NCBI GenBank assembly: GCA_039908285.1
Contig: JAMOBE010000029.1
Coordinates: 1-37,716 of the forward strand
DNA length: 37,716 nt
DNA from: JAMOBE01 sp039908285
GTDB taxonomy: Bacteria; Pseudomonadota; Alphaproteobacteria; Rhodospirillales; Rhodospirillaceae
Direction: 5' to 3'
A program made the translations under genes and the position numbers. The notes under the pieces are model-generated. The model was given only the letters and a program-made list of their open reading frames with translations, was not told the DNA's origin and did not search any database. Below, piece by piece: positions 16,971 to 24,895 of the stretch (position 1 is its first letter; every line of letters begins with the position of its first letter).

Positions 16971-18746
16971 ATGATCGCCTATCGACGCCTGCTCCATGAT
17001 CCCGTCCTCGCCGTCTTCCTCATCGCCGGTTTCACGGGAATGGCGTGGGGGATGGCGCATCCCAGCCATTCCGCGCTGATGGGCCACGCCCAGCACCTGG
17101 CCGGCCTGGTGGTCACTCCCCCGGGGGCCCCCCATGCCATCCTGTTCGAACGGACCGTCACCCTGCCGGTGGAGGCCCTGGCCCTGCTGCTGAAGGCCGG
17201 GGTGTCGGAGCGGGTGGCATCTATCGCCACCTCGAGTTTCATCACCGTCCTCCACTTTCAGGCCTTCGCGCTGATGGCCCTGGCCTTCAGCCGGCGGGTG
17301 CTGCCGGCGCTGGCGATCGCGGCCGTCATCGCCCTGGAGCCCTATGGCTATGGCGCCGACTATCCCATCGAGATGGCCACCGGCGAGACCGCCGGCCTCC
17401 TTGGTCTCGGATTTGCCATCCATGTACCGGCCCTCATCGCCGTCGGCTGGTACCGGGGAGCCGCCCTGGCGGCCGGGCTGCTGGTGGGCGTTCACCCGGT
17501 CATGGGGCTGTGGACGCTGGCGCTGGTCCTTGGCGTCGCGGGACTCTTCCGCCGAGAGATCGACCTCTGGCCGGCCGGCCGCTGGTTGACCGCGGGACTG
17601 GCCGTCAGCGCCGCCGGGATGGCCTACGGGCTTGGGGTGCGAGTCTCGGCTCCCGCGGTTCCCGCCGTCGATCCCGCCTTCCTGCGGGTGTTCCTCAATC
17701 ACTGGGACGTGCATCGCAATATCCCCATCGGCACGATACAACTCGTCGGCCTGACCATCGCCGTCGCCACCACCGTCGCCCTGGCGACGTGGTTGCGTCA
17801 CGCGGCGCCGGAGCAAACGACGGCGCAGCGGGCGGCCGCCGTCCATGTGGTCGCCGGCGGTGTCCTGTCCCTGGCTCTGTACGCCGCGTTTCACGCCGGG
17901 CGGGAGGCGTTGCCGGACCTGGTGGTGGTCCTGATGCCCAGCCGCTTCCTCAACATCCCGGTGGAGATCGCCCCGGCCATGGTGGGCGGCCTGCTGGCGA
18001 GCCGTCGCCACCCCCTGAGCCTGGCCGGGCTGCTGGCGCTGATGGTGGGGGGGCTGCTGTTCATCGTGGTGGAGCGGCCGCAGGGCGTCCCCGTCGGCCC
18101 ACCGGAGGCCACGGCCATGGTGCTGGCCTGCCTCGCCGCCGTCGCCGTGTTTTCCGGCCGGACCGCGGGGCTGGAGCCGCGGCCGGCTGGGCTCCCGGCG
18201 GGGCTGGACCGGCTGGTGGCGGCCATTGCCGCGCGGGTGCCGCCGCTGGCCTTCGCCGGAGTCGTCGCGGTGGCGGCGCCACTGGCCATGAGCCGGATGA
18301 CGCCCCTCCCCGGATCGCCGCCCCTGTCGGCCTTCCTCGGGACCCTGGAGCGGTCGGGAGGCCTGGTGGTTCTGGCCGACATGCTGAGTCTGACGTCCAC
18401 GTCGGCCCGCGTGCCGGTGCTGCTGGACCCGACCCGGCTCGACTACATCCCCTATGTGCCCGAGACGGCGCCGGCGGTTGCGGAGGTTCTGGCCACGATC
18501 TATGGTGTGGACTACTTCGCGGCGCCCGCGTCCACCCGCTACCAGGGGGCGCTTTCCCCGGGGATGAGCCGCCGCCTGTGGGAGAGCCGCAAGCGCGAGG
18601 AGTGGGGGCGGCTGGCGACGCGCTACGGTATCGCCGCCATCGTGGCGCCCTCCGACTGGAGACTCGATCTGCCGCGCGTCCAGCGATTGCCGGGCGGTCC
18701 CGGGTTGACCATCTTCGCGCCGGGTAATGCGGGTGGGAACGGATGA
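16971..18746 (+). CDS. polytopic membrane protein, tandem paralogue A (GT-C-like architecture, function unknown)
   Basis: 591 residues. About 11-13 hydrophobic helices cover the first 440 residues. A soluble C-terminal domain of about 140 residues follows (VLLDPTRLDYIPYVPETAP, IYGVDYF, APSDWRLDLP). Conserved features shared with the next gene include ERTVTLPVEA, GADYP near residue 122, GWYRGAALAAGLL and HPVMGLWTLAL. Many helices followed by an extracytoplasmic domain recall GT-C glycosyltransferases and DUF6798-like proteins, but I see no diagnostic acidic-acidic motif in the first loop, so I do not assign catalysis. It starts 16 bp after ccmB and is probably in that operon. A link to cytochrome c maturation is not supported by motifs. 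Confidence 0.8.
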   Translation: MIAYRRLLHDPVLAVFLIAGFTGMAWGMAHPSHSALMGHAQHLAGLVVTPPGAPHAILFERTVTLPVEALALLLKAGVSERVASIATSSFITVLHFQAFALMALAFSRRVLPALAIAAVIALEPYGYGADYPIEMATGETAGLLGLGFAIHVPALIAVGWYRGAALAAGLLVGVHPVMGLWTLALVLGVAGLFRREIDLWPAGRWLTAGLAVSAAGMAYGLGVRVSAPAVPAVDPAFLRVFLNHWDVHRNIPIGTIQLVGLTIAVATTVALATWLRHAAPEQTTAQRAAAVHVVAGGVLSLALYAAFHAGREALPDLVVVLMPSRFLNIPVEIAPAMVGGLLASRRHPLSLAGLLALMVGGLLFIVVERPQGVPVGPPEATAMVLACLAAVAVFSGRTAGLEPRPAGLPAGLDRLVAAIAARVPPLAFAGVVAVAAPLAMSRMTPLPGSPPLSAFLGTLERSGGLVVLADMLSLTSTSARVPVLLDPTRLDYIPYVPETAPAVAEVLATIYGVDYFAAPASTRYQGALSPGMSRRLWESRKREEWGRLATRYGIAAIVAPSDWRLDLPRVQRLPGGPGLTIFAPGNAGGNG

Positions 18747-18753
18747 CAGGACC

Positions 18754-20532
18754 ATGATCCCGATAAGCACCATCCGCCGCAGTTTCGACGATCCCGCGCT
18801 GAGCCTCTATCTCGTCGCCGGGATCGTCGGCGCGTTGTCCGGGATGGTGTTCGCCAACTACTCCATCATGGTCGGCATCGCCCAGTATCTGGTGGGCCTG
18901 GTTCCCTATCCCGTCGACACGCCCCATGGCATCCTGTACCAGCGGACCGTCACCCTGCCGGTGGAGGCCTTCGCCCTGCTGCTCAAGGCCGGACTTTCCG
19001 AGCGCGAGGCCTCCATCGTCACGTCGTGCGTCGTCTCGGTGGTGCACTACCAGGCCTTCGTCCTGATCGCCTATGCCTTCTGCGGCCGTGCCCTGCCGGC
19101 CCTGGCGATCATGGCCGTGGCCGGGTTCGAGACCTTCGGCCATGGGGCCGACTACCCCATCGGTATGTTTACAGGCGAGACCTACGGTGCCCTGGCCCTT
19201 GGCGTCAGCATCCACGTCGCGGCCCTCATCGCCGTCGGCTGGTACCGGGGTGCCGGTCTGACGGCGGGACTGCTGGCGGGCATCCATCCGGTGATGGCCC
19301 TGTGGACCCTGGCGTTGACGGCCGCGATCGCCTGGGTCTTCCGCCGCACCCTCGACGTCAGGTCAGCCATTCCCTGGCTGGGTGCCGGCCTTGCCGTCAG
19401 CGCCGCCGGGATCGCCTATGGTCTGGGCATCCGCGTGTCATCACCGGCCATTCCCCCGCCCGACCCTGCCTTCCTGCGGGTGTTCCTCGAACTTTGGGAC
19501 GTGCACCGCAACGTTCCCATCGGCATCCCCCAGGTCGTGCCACTGGTGATGGCCGTCGCGACCCTTTCCGCCATGTCGGCGTGGCTGGCATACGAAGGCC
19601 GGAGCCGCGCACCGGCGCCGCGATTCGCCGCGGCCCTTGTCACCGTCGGCGGACTGGTGGCGGTGGTGCTTTATCTCGGGTTCCATGCCGCGCGCGAGGT
19701 GCTGCCCGTTCCGGTGCTGATCGCCATGCCGAACCGGTTTCTCAACATCCTGACCGAAGTCTCGCCGGTGGTGATGGCGGGGATGCTGGCCAGTCGCCGT
19801 CATCCGCTGGCCCTCGTCGGGCTCGTCGTGATGCTGGTGGGGGCGATGCTGTTCTTCATCGTTCCCATGCCGGAGGTGATTCCGGCGGGGACCTTCGAGG
19901 CGGCAACCCTTGTTCTCGCCAGTCTTGCCGCCGTGGTGGTGTTTTCGGGCCGGGTGAGGGGATGGGAAGAGCGGCCGGCGGTGCTCGTGGCGGGACTTGC
20001 CGCCGTGGACCGCCTGACCACCGCCTTCGCGGCGAAGGTATCGCCAGCGGTTCTGGTGGGGCTCGTCGCGCTGGGCGCGCTGGGTCTCGGTGGCCGGATG
20101 GCGCCCCTGACCTATTCACGGGCGGTGGAGGACTTCATCCAGGCACTCGAACGCACGGAGGGACTGCTGCTGCTGGCCGATGGACTGACCCTGGTGCGCT
20201 CGCCGACCCATCGGCCGGTACTGCTGGACCCGAACCGCTTCGACTACATTCCCTACGTGCCTGAGGCGGCGCCGGCGGTTGCCGACATTCTGGGAGCGGT
20301 CTACGGCGTGGACTATTTCAATCCGCCCCGGTCGACCCGCTTCAAGGGCGCTCTTGCCAAGGGAATCAGTCGCGACCTGTGGGAAAGCCGCGGCCGTGAC
20401 GAGTGGCTTCGTCTCGCCGGCCGCTATGGCATCGGCGCCATCATGGCGCCGTCGGACTGGCGGATCGATCTGCCGCGGGTCTACCGGCTGCCGGGGAACC
20501 CGGGGCTGACCATCTTTTCACTGAGGCTTTGA
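18754..20532 (+). CDS. polytopic membrane protein, tandem paralogue B
   Basis: 592 residues, similar over its full length to the preceding gene. Aligned landmarks are QRTVTLPVEAFALLLKAGLS, HGADYPIGMFTGET, GWYRGAGLTAGLLAGIHPVM, LRVFLELWDVHRNVPIGI, and the C-terminal LLDPNRFDYIPYVPEAAPAV and APSDWRIDLPRVYRLPG. I chose the ATG at 18754, seven bases past the upstream stop and preceded by ACAGGACC. An ATG at 18727 overlapping the upstream gene is the alternative. The last 15 bases overlap the 3' end of the convergent Sel1 gene. Retention of two full-length, diverged copies suggests distinct or heteromeric roles. Confidence 0.8.
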   Translation: MIPISTIRRSFDDPALSLYLVAGIVGALSGMVFANYSIMVGIAQYLVGLVPYPVDTPHGILYQRTVTLPVEAFALLLKAGLSEREASIVTSCVVSVVHYQAFVLIAYAFCGRALPALAIMAVAGFETFGHGADYPIGMFTGETYGALALGVSIHVAALIAVGWYRGAGLTAGLLAGIHPVMALWTLALTAAIAWVFRRTLDVRSAIPWLGAGLAVSAAGIAYGLGIRVSSPAIPPPDPAFLRVFLELWDVHRNVPIGIPQVVPLVMAVATLSAMSAWLAYEGRSRAPAPRFAAALVTVGGLVAVVLYLGFHAAREVLPVPVLIAMPNRFLNILTEVSPVVMAGMLASRRHPLALVGLVVMLVGAMLFFIVPMPEVIPAGTFEAATLVLASLAAVVVFSGRVRGWEERPAVLVAGLAAVDRLTTAFAAKVSPAVLVGLVALGALGLGGRMAPLTYSRAVEDFIQALERTEGLLLLADGLTLVRSPTHRPVLLDPNRFDYIPYVPEAAPAVADILGAVYGVDYFNPPRSTRFKGALAKGISRDLWESRGRDEWLRLAGRYGIGAIMAPSDWRIDLPRVYRLPGNPGLTIFSLRL

Positions 20533-23406
20533 GTCGGCCTGACTCCGGCCTTCGGATAGCCCTGGGGCCTTCGGATAGCCCTGGGCGGCGGCCCTGGCGA
20601 ACCAGCGCCCGGCCTCGGCCTCGTCACGGGGGACGCCCTCGCCGGCGCGGTAGAGTTCGGCCAGGATGTACTGGGCGGGGGCGAAGCCCTGGCGGGCGGC
20701 CCGGCCGTACCACTCGGCGGCGGTGACCGTGCTGGCGTCCACCCCCTGGCCCGCCTCGTAGGCCATCCCCAGCGCGAACTGACACAGGTGGTCGCCGCTT
20801 TCGGCGCAGCGACTGAACCAGGTCACCGCCTCGGCCAGGTCGGCGGTGACGCCCCGTCCACCGCGATAGGCGACGCCCATGGCATAGAGCGCCTGGGGGT
20901 GGCCCTGCTCGGCGGCCTTGCGGAACCAGGTGACGGCCAGCGGCAGGTCGGGGGGGACGCCCTGACCCCGGTAGTAGTGCACCCCAAGGGCGTACTGTGA
21001 ATCGGCGAGCCCCTGCTCGGCGGCCCGGGAGTACCACTCGAGGGCCAGGGCCTGATCGCGGGCGATGCCGTCCCCCTGGTCGTACAGGAACGCCAGGGAA
21101 TGCTGGGCGGGCGGGTTTCCCTGGGCGGCGGCCCTGGCGAACCAGTGGGCTGCCTGGCGGGTATCCCTGGCGACACCCTCGCCCCGGGTAAAGGCGACGC
21201 CAAGGGCATACTGGGCCTCGGCGTTGCCGCCCTCGGCCGCGCGCCGGGTCCACTCGGTGGCGGCGGCCGTATCCCTCTGGACGCCGCGTCCCTCCTTGAG
21301 AAGCGTGGCCAGCCGGACCTGGGCGCCGGCGTCGCCACCCTCCGCTGCCCGACGGTACCAGGTCGCCGCCCTGGCCGCGTCGGCAGCCATGCCCCGGCCC
21401 TGCTCGGCCATCAGGCCAAGGGTCGTCTCCGCCGCGTGCAGCCCCTGCTCGGCGGCCTGGGTGATCCAGCGGAGGGCCTGGCCCGGGTCCAGGTCCGTCC
21501 CCTGGCCGAGGAGATGGGCAAGGCCAAGCCGGTACTGGGCCATGGCCAGCCCACGCCCGGCCGCTCGGGCGAACCACGGCACCGCCAGGGCCGGATCCTG
21601 CGGCACGCCGCTGCCGTGAAAATGGGCGAGCCCGATCTGCAGTTCGGCCTGCGCCTCGCCCCGGGCGGCGGCCTTGTGGAACCACTCGAGGGCCTGCCGC
21701 GGGTCGGCGACGGTGCCGATGCCGCCGGCGTACATCAGGCCGAGCCTGACCTCCGCCTGCGCCTCGCCCTGGACCGCGGCGCGTCTGGTCCAGTCGAAGG
21801 CGGCGGCCGGATCATGGGGGACTCCGTCGCCGGCCTCGTACATCAGGCCAAGCCGGTACTGGCCGAGGGCATTGCCGGTCTCGGCGGCCCGGCGGTACCA
21901 GCGGCCGGCCTCCGCCATGTTCCTGGCCACGCCGTGTCCCCGTTCGAGGGCGACGGCCAACCGGAGCTGCGAGGCCACCAGGCCCTTCTCGGCGGCGTCA
22001 CGAAAGGCAGCCGTCGCCCGCACCGGATCGCGGGGTACCCCGAGACCGTCCTCGTAGGCGACCCCCTGGAAGTGCAGCGCGACGCGATCGCCGGCAGTGG
22101 CCGCCTTCGCCAGCCACTGGTGCGCCTGGCGATGGTCGGTCGGCACGCCCTGGCCCAGCAGGTGGAGGACGCCGAGTCCTCCCTGCCCGGCGGCATTGCC
22201 CTGTCCGGCGGCCTTCCGATACCAGTCGAGGGCCTGGCCGGGATCCTTCGTCACGCCGACGCCCTCACGGTAGAGGTCCCCGAGCGCCGCCTGCGCCCGG
22301 GCGTCGCCCTGCTCCGCCGCCTTGCGGTACCAGGCTGCCGCCGCCGCCGGATCGGCGGTAACGCCGTGACCATCCATGGTGAGAAGCCCGAGGGCGTACT
22401 GGGCCTCGGCCTGTCCGCGGTCGGCCGCCCGGCGCAGCCACGCGGCGGCCTCGGCGGCCTTCTCGTTCTGAAGCTGGAGCATGGCCAGAGTGAACTGGGC
22501 GACGGGGTCGTTGGCGGAAGCCGCCTTGCCCAGCCACAGGGTCGCCTCGTCCGTGTTCTTGTCGACGCCGCGCCCCTCGACATGGAAGCGCCCGAGCCGC
22601 GCCGCCGCCTCGACGCTGCCCTGGCGAGCCGCCCGCTCGTACCAGACGGCGGCGGTCGCGTCGCTGCGGGCCACCCCCTCGCCGCCCTCGTACATCAGGC
22701 CAAGGCCAAGCTGCGCCCGCTGGTCGCCGGCCTCGGCGGCGCGACGAAGCCAGGCGACGCCCTGCTCCGGATCGCGCTTCACCCCGTCGCCCCGCAGATA
22801 CATCTGAGCCAGGCTGCGCTGGCCGCGCGGGTCGCCGAGTTCGGCGGCTCGGCGGAACCACTGCGTCGCCTTGACCGGATCACGCCGCACCCCGGCGCCC
22901 GACTCGTACATGCCGCCAAGGCTGTTCTGCGCCCGGGTGTTTCCGGCCAGAGCCGCCGCCTCGAGCCAGCGCAGCGCCTCGGTGGGATCGCGTTTCAGGC
23001 CGAGCCGCCCCTGCCCGTATACGCTGGCGATGGCCAGCGCGGCGTCGGCATGGCCGGCCTCGGCCGAGCGGCGATAGAGGGCCAGGGCCTCGGCCTGGTC
23101 GCCCGTCCGCTCCAGCGCCCGGGCCAGGTACAGCCACAGGCGGGGGTCAGGCGCCGCCTCCACCGCCTGGCGGCAGGCCTCGACCGCCTGCCGGGCATTC
23201 CCCTCCGGTGCCGGCCGGAAGCCGTCGGGAGCGCCCTCATCCCCGTGCCCGACCAGACGCTCGCACCGCTCCGCCGGGGGGAGGCCGGTGTCGGAGGGAA
23301 GAGCGGTCCGGTCCAGCGCCGCCGGTGCCGCGCGAACGGCCTCGCCGCCGCCGCCCCACGCCAGACCGAGCCCGAACGCCGCGGCGATGATCCGCTCCAT
23401 TCCCAT
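20518..23406 (-). CDS. secreted protein with 23 Sel1-like repeats
   Basis: 962 residues. A signal peptide (IIAAAFGLGLAWGGGG) and a short TPR-like region precede 23 consecutive Sel1 repeats of about 36 residues. The repeats follow the pattern AQYALGxxYxxGxGVxxDxxxAxxWxxxAAEQG and run from about residue 120 to 945. Sel1 solenoids are alpha/alpha protein-binding scaffolds, often extracytoplasmic. Binding partner and function here are unknown. Repeat 6 is shortened by four residues (EKAAEAAAWL). The C-terminus after the last repeat (KAPGLSEGRSQADSKPQ) is unlike a Sel1 cap and results from the 19-bp duplication. Start is the ATG at 23406; one at 23400 is equally possible. The frame is open to 23628, but that extension lacks signal-peptide character. 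Confidence 0.9.
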   Translation of the reverse strand: MGMERIIAAAFGLGLAWGGGGEAVRAAPAALDRTALPSDTGLPPAERCERLVGHGDEGAPDGFRPAPEGNARQAVEACRQAVEAAPDPRLWLYLARALERTGDQAEALALYRRSAEAGHADAALAIASVYGQGRLGLKRDPTEALRWLEAAALAGNTRAQNSLGGMYESGAGVRRDPVKATQWFRRAAELGDPRGQRSLAQMYLRGDGVKRDPEQGVAWLRRAAEAGDQRAQLGLGLMYEGGEGVARSDATAAVWYERAARQGSVEAAARLGRFHVEGRGVDKNTDEATLWLGKAASANDPVAQFTLAMLQLQNEKAAEAAAWLRRAADRGQAEAQYALGLLTMDGHGVTADPAAAAAWYRKAAEQGDARAQAALGDLYREGVGVTKDPGQALDWYRKAAGQGNAAGQGGLGVLHLLGQGVPTDHRQAHQWLAKAATAGDRVALHFQGVAYEDGLGVPRDPVRATAAFRDAAEKGLVASQLRLAVALERGHGVARNMAEAGRWYRRAAETGNALGQYRLGLMYEAGDGVPHDPAAAFDWTRRAAVQGEAQAEVRLGLMYAGGIGTVADPRQALEWFHKAAARGEAQAELQIGLAHFHGSGVPQDPALAVPWFARAAGRGLAMAQYRLGLAHLLGQGTDLDPGQALRWITQAAEQGLHAAETTLGLMAEQGRGMAADAARAATWYRRAAEGGDAGAQVRLATLLKEGRGVQRDTAAATEWTRRAAEGGNAEAQYALGVAFTRGEGVARDTRQAAHWFARAAAQGNPPAQHSLAFLYDQGDGIARDQALALEWYSRAAEQGLADSQYALGVHYYRGQGVPPDLPLAVTWFRKAAEQGHPQALYAMGVAYRGGRGVTADLAEAVTWFSRCAESGDHLCQFALGMAYEAGQGVDASTVTAAEWYGRAARQGFAPAQYILAELYRAGEGVPRDEAEAGRWFARAAAQGYPKAPGLSEGRSQADSKPQ
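20547..20584. repeat. 19-bp perfect tandem duplication at the 3' end of the Sel1 gene
   Basis: GGCCTTCGGATAGCCCTGG occurs at 20547-20565 and again at 20566-20584. Nineteen is not a multiple of three, so the duplication changes the reading frame of the last codons of the Sel1 protein. Confidence 0.97.
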
Positions 23407-23581
23407 TCCCGTACCGCCCCCATTCCCAGATCGCCCTGGTGTCGTCGCCTCTTCCCTTACCAGTTTAGTGCACTCCGGTGCCAGGAGCGAGACTTCATCG
23501 GACGGTCCAGACCAGAAGCCGGGAGTCGACTCACCCGCCCGGCCTGGAGTATCGTCAGGAGAGCATGAGGGAGACGACATC

Positions 23582-23986
23582 ATGGGCGAAGTCGATATCT
23601 CCGCAGTGTTCCAGTTGCTTGGAAACATGGCTGCGGTTCAGAGGGAACAGGGACAAAAGATCAACGAGTTGGTCGGGGTGGTCAACGAGTTGACGGCAAG
23701 CCAGAAGCAACTGGCGACGGACCTGCGCGAGCATGGACTGAAACTCAACGAGTTGGTCGGTGTGGTCAACGATCACGGCCGGAAGCTGGATGTGCTGTAT
23801 GCGGAGACACAGGACATTCGCCGCGAACTGGCCACCAAGGCCGACAAGGCGGACGTGGCTTTTCTCCGCCAGACCGTGACCGAGTACCATTCCTCGGTGA
23901 TGGGCCATGGCATCCTCATCAGCGAACTTGACGAGCGCGTGCGCCGGCTCGAGCGCCACGTCGGCGTGGCCCCCCTCCACCTGTAG
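23582..23986 (+). CDS. 134-aa coiled-coil protein, function unknown
   Basis: Almost entirely heptad-patterned helix with hydrophobic a/d positions. Two near-identical segments, INELVGVVNE and LNELVGVVND, are separated by about 30 residues, and a third, related one (KLDVLYAETQDIRREL) follows. A second helical region (ISELDERVRRLERHV) ends the protein. There is no signal peptide or membrane helix. Such small oligomerising coils occur in phage, Rpn-linked and cytoskeletal contexts, but nothing here identifies one. I chose the ATG at 23582 (GGGAGACG upstream); the frame is open to 23288 with disordered, non-coiled sequence. Confidence 0.65.
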   Translation: MGEVDISAVFQLLGNMAAVQREQGQKINELVGVVNELTASQKQLATDLREHGLKLNELVGVVNDHGRKLDVLYAETQDIRRELATKADKADVAFLRQTVTEYHSSVMGHGILISELDERVRRLERHVGVAPLHL

Positions 23987-23998
23987 AAGGGGCCGTAG

Positions 23999-24155
23999 GG
24001 ACACGATGCAAAATAACCGCGCCAGATCGCGCTGGACACCGGTCCGTCCGCCAGGCGCGACAGGGGGCGCGTACCCGCGGTACGCAACCCCTGGCGCAAC
24101 GCCGCGGACGGGCCGGGGGACAAGCGAGGTGGTGCGGTTATTTTGCATCGTGTCC
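23999..24155. mobile_element. 157-bp palindromic MITE-like element with 22-bp perfect terminal inverted repeats
   Basis: The left end (23999-24020, starting GGACACGATGCAAAATAA) is the exact reverse complement of the right end (24134-24155). A TA dinucleotide flanks each side (23996-23997, with one extra G before the TIR, and 24156-24157), compatible with a TA target duplication. The interior is also self-complementary: CAGGGGGCGCGTACC pairs imperfectly with GGTACGCAACCCCTG, and CCGTCCG pairs with CGGACGG, so the whole element can fold into one long hairpin. It encodes no transposase and would need one in trans. Confidence 0.85.
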
Positions 24156-24157
24156 TA

Positions 24158-24483
24158 AGCCCGGGAGGGTGCCGTTGCCCTGGCTCTGCCGCAGTGCCTT
24201 GTTGATCTTGTCGTGCGACCTGGTATACCCTTGACCGTGAGAGTTGACTGAGAGAGCGGCATCGGACTCCGTTCGGATTGGGTGTTGGCCCGCCTGTATC
24301 CCCCGGCTATCGTGGGGGCGTCGCGTGCCATGACTCGGTCTGGGCGCGTTCCGGGGTTTTCCACTCAACATGAACCGATGGACATGATGCGAGCGACATG
24401 ACGCAAGCCTGGTCCGCGTTTCGGTTTGTTGAGAAACGGCGATCCTGGACTGGGGTTGCCAAAATAGTGGGAGAGAGGGGAAG
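24158..24483. other. gap between the MITE-like element and fdxA
   Basis: 326 bp without a supported gene. A 77-codon frame on the minus strand ends inside the MITE terminal repeat and has atypical composition. A CCCCC/GGGGG pair around 24300-24318 is the only small hairpin I see. The fdxA promoter should lie here, but no good -35/-10 pair stands out. Confidence 0.5.
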
Positions 24484-24813
24484 ATGGCCTACGTCGTTAC
24501 CGATAACTGTGTCAATTGCAAATTCACCGATTGCGTCGAAGTCTGTCCGGTCGATTGCTTCTACGAGGGTGAGAATTTCCTGGTGATCAATCCGGACGAG
24601 TGCATCGACTGCGGTGTCTGCCAGCCGGAATGCCCTGCCGAGGCGATCTTCCCCGACAGCGAGGACATCGGCCAGGAGTGGCTGGAGATCAACCGCGAGT
24701 ACGCGGAGAAGTGGCCAAACATCAACAAGAAGCACGACGCCATGCCCGACGCCGAATCCTGGAAGGGCAAGCCTGACAAGAAGAAGCTCCTGAGCCCCAA
24801 GCCGGTCGCCTGA
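24484..24813 (+). CDS. fdxA: 7Fe ferredoxin FdxA ([3Fe-4S][4Fe-4S])
   Basis: 109 residues, the usual size of Azotobacter FdI-type ferredoxins. Cysteines at 9, 12, 17, 21, 25, 40, 43, 46 and 50 follow the FdI spacing. By analogy, Cys9, 17 and 50 hold the 3Fe cluster and Cys21, 40, 43 and 46 the 4Fe cluster. The C-terminal extension (EWLEINREYAEKWPNI) is typical. It is a soluble low-potential electron carrier. AGAGGGGAAG precedes the ATG. It converges on rpoH, with a shared hairpin terminator between them. Confidence 0.96.
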   Translation: MAYVVTDNCVNCKFTDCVEVCPVDCFYEGENFLVINPDECIDCGVCQPECPAEAIFPDSEDIGQEWLEINREYAEKWPNINKKHDAMPDAESWKGKPDKKKLLSPKPVA

Positions 24814-24855
24814 TCAATCCAGCGCGACGCCCGGTTCCGGGTGATTCAACGATTG

Positions 24856-24892
24856 AAAAGGCTGGGGGCGCGAGTCGCGTCTCCAGCCTTTT
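24856..24892. terminator. bidirectional terminator between fdxA and rpoH
   Basis: AAAAGGCTGG (24856-24865) pairs with CCAGCCTTTT (24883-24892), with an inner CGCGA/TCGCG pair. Ts follow on the plus strand, and the A-run gives Us on the other strand, so it can serve both converging genes. Confidence 0.92.
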
Positions 24893-24895
24893 TTA

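Noticed and set aside
21100..23568. 822-codon plus-strand frame opposite the Sel1 gene
   Set aside because: It mirrors the Sel1 repeat periodicity in antisense and has no family features; a high-GC shadow.
24138..24371. 77-codon minus-strand frame ending in the MITE-like element
   Set aside because: The stop is supplied by the element's terminal repeat, composition is atypical, and no ribosome-binding site is seen.
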